This document shows positions 58,060 through 64,000 of a stretch of DNA of 64,000 nucleotides, piece after piece (the first letter of the stretch is position 1; every line of letters begins with the position of its first letter). The stretch spans positions 350,281,034 to 350,345,033 of the forward strand of contig OY282558.1 in assembly GCA_958295665.1 (NCBI GenBank), in the 5' to 3' direction. The notes beneath the pieces were generated by a model that saw only the letters and a list, made by a program, of their open reading frames with translations, ran no database searches and had not been told where the DNA came from. A program made the translations under genes and the position numbers. The stretch is from Tipula vernalis (Eukaryota; Arthropoda; Insecta; Diptera; Tipulidae).

Positions 58060-60496
58060 CCCGCAAACTAGGTAAAAAGCCAGTTAAAGATGCCGAGATA
58101 CATCCACTGGTGATTAGAGCTCTGGCGGAGCAAAACACTGAATTTCATTCATTCCAACAGACAGTGAAAAATGAGTTAATTGACCAGGGCCACAAATTCG
58201 TTAATGCATAACTTGAGATAAAGTGCTCCGAAAAAGCCCCTCTCTCTATTTTAAGTTTAGCTTTGAATGAGTAAATCCAAGATAGAAATACATTCGATAA
58301 GTAGTCTGATGCAATCAGTTGTACACATCGAAAAGCTGCATGTCAAGTGAGACGTGGTACAATTCCCATTTGTCTTTGACCACTTGTTAAAGATGAGACC
58401 ATACCAAATTTTATTGCAATCACTGAATTAGATATGTGAAGTGTACAGGTAAAAATCTCACAAGTCAATGTAAAAAGAAAACGTGAGGTGTAGACCTGAA
58501 ATGCCTCTGCAATAGTAGCCATCCAGCCGACTATAGAGGTTGCAGACCAAACTCGCAGATTTCCCCTCTCAGAGCAAAAATAGAATCTATCTTATCAATT
58601 AACTGCTGTGACAATATATGCGCAGAACCTCAAAGGTTCAATTAAAGGTCAAACTTTGGAAGGAAATCATACAGAAATATCCATTCAAGGGACAATTCAA
58701 AAAATCATGAACAACAGCCCGAGCAGTCATCTACAGAACGGGGAGAAATCTTCATGGAAAAACTAACTATCGAAATGAATACCAACCATCTGGAGTGCCA
58801 ACGACTTCCTAAAAAAGTTTACCTTTCTAAAAGAAAGTTTCCTAAAAATATTCAGATATACCACCTATGACAAACCATCCTGATGAAATAGCTCCTTATG
58901 ATTAAACACCATGAAATAGAAAGGTATAAGAAGGAGCATCTACAAGCAACTACTGTAGTAACATGTAGTAAAAATCAAACATTTTAATTATTTTTATAGT
59001 TCTTTGAGTCATCGCTTTATACCAGAGATGATTATAATGCAAAACACCGAGAGTGGGGATCAAGGTTGGTGACAACGAGGCCGAGAATTATTAAAATCAT
59101 TTCAAGAAAATAATCTTCATCATGTATGGTATGAATCTACTATTGGTCAAGTAATTGGAGAAAGATCCCAGACGTCATAGATTTCTACATCACCAAACGA
59201 ATCGCATATAATTATATTAAAGTGACGCCATGTTCCTGTCATTGGACCACTCATCTGTTTTAACCACTTTAGGAACAAAGATAGTTAATACACAAAAATA
59301 ACCGATATTAAGCAACAATAAAACTGACTGGAACTACATCAAATATAAGGTAACAGAGAAACTAAACACAAGTATGAAGTTAAAGACGGAAAGTGATTTA
59401 GATCAAGCTGTGGAACAACTCAATGAATGTATTCAGTTGGCAGCTTGGAAGCCCACACCACTACAAAATGAAAAGGAAAAGAATGGAGAATGTTCGAATG
59501 TTGTCAAAAAAAATAATGATTAAGGAGAAAAGAAAATTAAGACACCAATAGCAACAATACCGAATAGAAGGGGATAAACGTAAACTAAACCAAGCTGCCA
59601 AACAGCTAAAAGAACTGCGCCTGAATGAAAGAAGCTAATCAATTCAAGAAAATTTATCACGACCCTCACTAACAGAAATCACAAATTCGCAACCCTCACT
59701 AACAGAAATCACATGCGAAAAATAATGAAGTATTTGCAGACCATCTTGAAAGAGAATAACAACATTCAAAACTACTTGGAATCACCATTGCAAATTACTC
59801 ATACTGTCACGAAGTTTTCTATGTTAGAAGTAAGAACTGTGATACAGAGAGAATTAAATCCTAAAAAGGCACCAGGATATGATCTTATGACAGCAAAAAA
59901 TTTTGAAGAGTTGTCAGATAAGAGTATTCGATTTATGTATAACCTACTTATTGAACGCAATACTTAGAACAGGATATTTCCCAATACAATCCCAAGGTTT
60001 CACAAATAATATTAATACCAAAACCAGGCAAACACCCAGAAGAAGTTACAGAGTAAGTTAAAGCCTGTATTGTTAGAGAAGAAGCTGATTCCAGATCATC
60101 AGATTGTAGTTAGATCAGAACACAAAACAATAGAACAAGCACACATAATAGTTGAAGTAATTGAAGAAGCCCAGGAAGAAAAAAGATATTTTTCTGATTT
60201 ATTCATGAACATACCACAAGCTTTCGATAAGGTGTGGTAAGTGGGATTACTATGGTATACAGCTTGGAGAACGGCCAGCAACTGAAACTTGGACATTCTT
60301 CAGCGGTTTCAGTATACATTTCTGAGAATCATAGTAGGTGTACTAAGGTTCGAGTCCTACAACAGGTCCCAACAATACGGGAAGAAATTAGGGATTTCAA
60401 TGCCAGGTATCACTCAAAATTGACAATTCAGCCAATCGATCTGGTGAGCAAGTTTGTCACTATTACAATGAGGAAAAGAATAGAACGTGATAAAAT
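58060..60496 (+). pseudogene. Strongly decayed jockey-type LINE (ORF1 gag remnants and ORF2)
   Basis: Ordered fragments in shifting frames: ORF1-like LAEQNTEFHSFQ (about 58120), the end of a gag zinc-knuckle region, CLCNSSHPADYRGC (about 58500-58545), then ORF2 endonuclease pieces (YNAKHREWGSRL about 59035, FQENNLHHV about 59100, KIPDVIDFYITKRIAYN about 59165), RT pieces (LNPKKAPGYDLMTAKNF about 59860, EHKTIEQAHIIVEVIEEAQE about 60118, MNIPQAFDKVW about 60205), then directly the ORF2 C-terminus (LDILQRFQYTFLRIIVG about 60290). The jump from FDKVW to that tail means most of the RT domain, including FADD, was deleted. Many stops are present. It is older than the copy at 1-1409. Confidence 0.82.
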
Positions 60497-60757
60497 TTGA
60501 AGAAAAGTACAGCTGATGGACATCGATTGCTGTGTGAAGCGTATGCGGAACATGCTCCATTAATAAAAACATGCGTTTAAAAGTGACAATTTTGACAGTA
60601 GTGGCAAAGAACGCGAATGAGGCCTGTAAAGTTTGAATATGCTGAGTTGGAAGCGTTATTGGACCAAGATTCATGCCAAACTCAAGAGGAGCTTGCTGAA
60701 ACTTTGGGAGTCACTCAACAAGCAATTCAAAACCGTCTCAAGGAAATTGAGTTCATC
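60497..60757 (+). pseudogene. Mariner transposase N-terminal fragment
   Basis: LKKSTADGHRLLCEAYAEHA PL (60497-60562) is followed by a decayed linker and then RPVKFEYAELEALLDQDSCQ TQEELAETLGVTQQAI (60618-60728), the two helix-turn-helix parts of a mellifera/mauritiana-type mariner. It stops at about 60757 with no catalytic domain. It abuts the end of the jockey relic. This mariner subfamily differs from that at 44651-45262. Confidence 0.85.
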
Positions 60758-61103
60758 TGTCTAGGCCATCCTATTCTTTATGTATTTAGGGATTTTTCAG
60801 ACGTTTATTTTGAAAGTTTGAATAATCATAAAATTCGTTTAATAGGTGTGAGCCTGGTGCATACAATACGCTGGCCTACTCAGATTCCAGCCATCGTATG
60901 CTAAATTTTTTTAATGTAAACTTCGTTGTTATTTTTATTACGTATATTCAAACTGTTGTAAGTATTTTTTAGGAAGCGCCTTTTGACAACAAATTACTCC
61001 TTAAGCTGAGAATCTTTTGCCCTTTTCTAATAGAGAAAAGTTGTACTATAAAAATGAATTTTTATATGATTCCCTTGTATAAAAATGAGAAGAAATGGGT
61101 CTT
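60758..61103. other. Spacer, nothing recognised
   Basis: AT-rich flank. Confidence 0.3.
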
Positions 61104-61682
61104 ATGCATATTATAAGAAAATCGATATCTTAAAACTTTCTTCTATCTGAAAACATGTCACTATAAATTTTCGATAGGCCTATGTGTGTAGAATAACCAT
61201 ACTCATCCGCAAAAATTTCATATTGGGTTTACCTATTCAAATATCGATTATTCGAAAACTTGAAAATATTATGTATATCTATGTATATCTATGTATAACT
61301 ATGTATATTGTATATGTATTATGTATATATGTATTGTTATTTCAATAGGTAAACCCAATATCAAATTTAAGCAAATATGCATGATTATACTACATACGTA
61401 GACCTATCGAAAAATCATAGTGAGATGTTTGCCGATAGAAGAAAGTTTCAAGATATCGATTTTCTTTGATATGCATAAGATCCAATTTTTCAAGTTTTCG
61501 AATAATCGATATTTGTTTAGGTAAACCCAATATGAAATTTTAGCGGATAAGCATGTTAAAAGAATACGCATAGGTCTATCTGATTATCATAGTGGGATGT
61601 GTGCCAATAGAAGAAAGCTTTCTTATACATGGATAAGATTAAAATTTCAATTGTCAAACATTGTCGATTAATAGGTAAACTC
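61104..61682. repeat. Foldback array of about 172-bp units, one inverted and two-plus direct
   Basis: TAGGTAAACCCAATAT occurs at 61346 and 61518 (172 bp apart), a weaker TAGGTAAAC at about 61673, and its complement ATTGGGTTTACCTA at about 61225. Units also share ATAGAAGAAAGYTT, CGATATTTG-like and CATAGTGRGATGT blocks. A short TATGTATATC microsatellite (about 61271-61335) sits at the inversion point. Confidence 0.8.
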
Positions 61683-62035
61683 CTTGATCCATTATTAAAT
61701 TTAATGGGATTAGCTTTGTGAAATCCCAAATAGTTTAATTCTTAAAAAATTTTATGAATTTGGATTTTTGTTAACTCAGCATTAAGTTCAAATATTTGAT
61801 TTTAATGAATTTTTCTTTGTGCTTATAATAAATTCGCCCGAATGTATGCTTTTTTAAACACATACAAAAACAATTTTGGTGTGTTGTAAAATCTAATTAT
61901 TAATTTAGGATAACCTTCATTCGTATATAGTTTGCTTAGTATACTTCCCTTAAAATAAAGTTTCTTATGACACTTATAAACTTTTTGTAATCTAACTAAT
62001 ATTGTCTTTAATTCACGTAAAAATTATTCTTATTT
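61683..62035. other. Spacer, nothing recognised
   Basis: AT-rich sequence without structure. Confidence 0.3.
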
Positions 62036-62640
62036 AGTTTTAGGTGATTTGAATTTATCAAGTATATCCTGGTCGCATAATATTGTTGGTTTATATCCGT
62101 CTTGTTTTGTAGGACGTGCTGCCAGTTATCTTGCCGACACAATTACGCTAACTACCATAAATTGATCCAACATAATCATATTACTAACTGGACAAAAAGT
62201 CTATTCGACATAGCACCTTACGATCTTAGCAGTAGAACAATTGGCTTTGGGAAGCCAAAGCGTTATAATTCTGTCCCAATCCACCCGTTACTAATAATTT
62301 GCTGCGGTTTTGAATATTGTGATGTAGATATAACGTGCTTAATAATTTTCTACAAGCTAAACTCTTTATTGACAAATCACCTTCGAAATTTCCAACCTGG
62401 TATTCTTGAAAGCTAAAACATTTAACATCGAAAAAATCCAAATATCGTTCACTCTTCCGGACTTATAAAAAGCAGTTAGATTATGTAATTTTCCCAAACT
62501 ATCGTAAACAGGTTAAACCACAATTTAGTTACTGTTATTCCAAATATTTAGAGTTAATCGAAGATAATCTAAAACATAACCCCATGAAATTTTGAAGTTT
62601 CTCTCATTCTCTTACATCTATAAGTCCAATTATCCATTTT
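62036..62640 (+). pseudogene. Non-LTR retrotransposon, endonuclease-to-RT linker fragment
   Basis: LVLGDLNLSSISWSHNIVGL YPS (from 62036) matches the GDFN.P.I.W motif of LINE apurinic endonucleases. LDI-type and PIHPLLIICCGFEY residues (62275-62310) follow, then PNYRKQVKPQFSYCYSKYLE LIEDNLKHNPMKF (about 62496-62596), the conserved pre-RT stretch NP.KFWSF with Trp changed to a stop. Stops and shifts break it. It ends where the MITE at 62649 begins. It may be the same family as the C-terminal fragment at 16357. Confidence 0.75.
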
Positions 62641-62648
62641 TTCTATTA

Positions 62649-63043
62649 CTACGTTTCCATGATGGAGTTAACCGGGATTAACGTGGATTATCTTACCATA
62701 AACATGTCGAGTTTAGGATCTTCGTTAAATTTCTTAATCCAACTTAACTCAACGAAAGTAGTAGGGTTAGAAGGATTCTATCTGTCAAAAGCGAAAAAAA
62801 CAATTATACTAATTCAAAATAGAATTGCGAGTATTCCTTTCTCTCCATAATACTTTAGAAATCATAAAAATCACAATAAATGTTAAATTGAAAAATTTCC
62901 ACCATACAAATAAAATTTCCAAAAGTGAAAGAATTTAATCTTGTGAAATGTCAAATTATACTAGAATTTATAATTGCATGGAAACGATATGGATTAGCGC
63001 GGCCATACTCTTAAATCGGGTTAACTCTGTCATGGAAACGTAG
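62649..63043. mobile_element. 395-bp MITE, CTACGTTTCCATGA family, TA-flanked
   Basis: CTACGTTTCCATGATGGAGT TAACC at 62649 and the complement GGGTTAACTCTGTCATGGAA ACGTAG ending at 63043 are flanked by TA (62647-62648, 63044-63045). Relatives are 13954-14349 and the remnant at 6377-6463. It seems to have inserted into or beside the LINE relic. Confidence 0.88.
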
Positions 63044-63139
63044 TATATGACATTTGGTATCATTGAATCTCATCGTAGCGGTGAGATTTGCAAACTACTT
63101 TTTTCAGTCAGTCTATACTTCAAACCTTACTTCTTTCTA

Positions 63140-63625
63140 CACAGTTGAAAAAATATTGCTTACGTAATGCAAATTGCATTACAAGTACGTCCAGTGCAAG
63201 GCTGTATTACAAAATGATACAAAGCTTGCATTAAAAGTTAGTTTGATACAATTTGCATTAATTTGTAATACAGCAAAGCTTACGTTAAAATATAATAGAT
63301 TTTTTCGAATCCGGAAAACTAAATTATTAAAGATTTATTAAGCTGCTTATATGTCATGTAGTCGGTTTGATTTAGTGAATTTTATACCAGTATCTTATTA
63401 TTTATATATACATTTAAGTCCGCTTGTTTTAGCGAATTTTATGTTGGTATAGTTTTTAAATTTGAGCAGGTTGCTTTAAAATGTTTAAAAAATGTTAGAA
63501 ATCCTCATAATTGCATTAAAATTCATTTTAACTCAATCATACTTTACAATTTAATAATAACTTGCATTACATAAGTCGTAATGCAAGGCTTGCATTAAAA
63601 ATTAAAGTTTTTTTTTTCAACTGTG
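63140..63625. mobile_element. 486-bp MITE, CACAGTTGAAAAAA family, TA-flanked
   Basis: CACAGTTGAAAAAATATTGC at 63140 and TTTTTTTTTCAACTGTG ending at 63625 are inverted and flanked by TA (63138-63139, 63626-63627). The interior is rich in TTGCATTA/TAATGCAA words. It is the complete relative of 6725-7558. Confidence 0.88.
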
Positions 63626-63662
63626 TACAAAGGGTTCTGATCCGGATAACATGAAGACACCT

Positions 63663-63913
63663 GGGCCCCTATTCTCGAATTCCACATCCATTTTCCGCAT
63701 GTGGACATCTGTCAATATTCATCAAAACGTTCGGAAATTGTAATTCGTATATAAAACACAGGCGGCATGGACATTTTTCTATATGGGGAATTTCTTCCAC
63801 CTGCTTATACCCATTTGGAAATATTCCCTTAGTACCAAAAAAATTCAATTTTTATGAATTTTGACAGATGTCCACATGTGGAAAATGGATGTGAAATTCG
63901 AGAAAAGGGGCCC
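63663..63913. mobile_element. 251-bp MITE, GGGCCCCTATTCTCGAATT family
   Basis: GGGCCCCTATTCTCGAATTC CACATCCATTTTCCGCATGT GGACATCTGTCAA at the left is mirrored with few changes by TTGACAGATGTCCACATGTG GAAAATGGATGTGAAATTCG AGAAAAGGGGCCC ending at 63913. The arms are about 53 bp. The end motif resembles 56201-56342. Confidence 0.88.
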
Positions 63914-64000
63914 TGAATACAACTTTATATTTCACCACCGGCAATTATTTTTAATAAATCTTTAAACTCTGGTATATTTCTCTCCAGGTGGAAATTCGAT

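Noticed and set aside
60345..60356. GGTTCGAGTCC, a perfect tRNA B-box, possibly a SINE head
   Set aside because: No A-box or cloverleaf upstream, and the sequence reads as the ORF2 C-terminal part of the jockey relic.

Overview
The window is AT-rich animal DNA, most likely from an insect. Repeat content points that way: jockey-type and other non-LTR retrotransposon debris, Tc1/mariner elements flanked by TA, BED/hAT transposase relics, a foldback element with a 9-bp target duplication, many short inverted-repeat elements (MITEs), and spliced genes with short AT-rich introns. There are no operons, rRNA, tRNA, CRISPR arrays or bacterial signals. I cannot name the species, and no ordinary host gene can be assigned with confidence. 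The window reads as intergenic or intronic DNA filled by layers of mobile elements.

Layout. 1-1409: 3' part of a jockey-type LINE ending in a poly(A) tail. 1820-3574: a foldback element with long terminal inverted repeats and 173-bp tandem units inside. 4.6-10.7 kb: MITEs (hAT type at 4621, CACAGTTG type at 6725, one at 7646, TTA-flanked at 10449). 11.4-13.5 kb: a hairpin element and a dead BED/hAT transposase. 13.9-19.6 kb: MITEs, a LINE 3' end, a 254-bp tandem repeat and long inverted repeats. 20.1-23.5 kb: a ~387-bp tandem repeat array, one unit of which was split by an intact Tc1 element (20599-22251).

23.5-31.8 kb is the most interesting block. A seven-exon gene (23540-26797) reads open for 559 codons and looks like a SAMD3-like SAM-domain protein. 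Just downstream is an open 805-codon ORF (28061-30478) with two C2H2 zinc fingers and a TNP2/EnSpm-like transposase core. The exon-intron junction between them is partly duplicated in tandem. The two reading frames would join in frame across the predicted intron if one TGA were absent. I infer a two-gene DNA transposon or a derivative of one.

31.8-32.85 kb: ~217 bp of (TA)n followed by a 43-bp minisatellite. 32.85-37.3 kb: a repeat-poor stretch with no recognisable gene. 38.3-39.9 kb: a second hAT relic on the minus strand. 40.4-41.6 kb: a strand-biased GTTGAG-rich degenerate minisatellite. 44.3-45.2 kb: a mariner relic lacking its catalytic core. 46.5-46.9 kb: a foldback hairpin. 47.22 kb: a possible 33-nt microexon. 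48.6-50.2 kb: a Tc1-like pseudogene element. 51-52.5 kb: MITEs. 53.4-58 kb: little recognisable. 58.06-60.76 kb: a badly decayed jockey element abutting a mariner fragment. 61.1-61.7 kb: 172-bp units in inverted orientation. 62-63.9 kb: a second LINE relic and three MITEs.

The intact Tc1 transposase and the two spliced/open genes at 23.5-30.5 kb are the only coding units that look functional. Everything else coding is broken.
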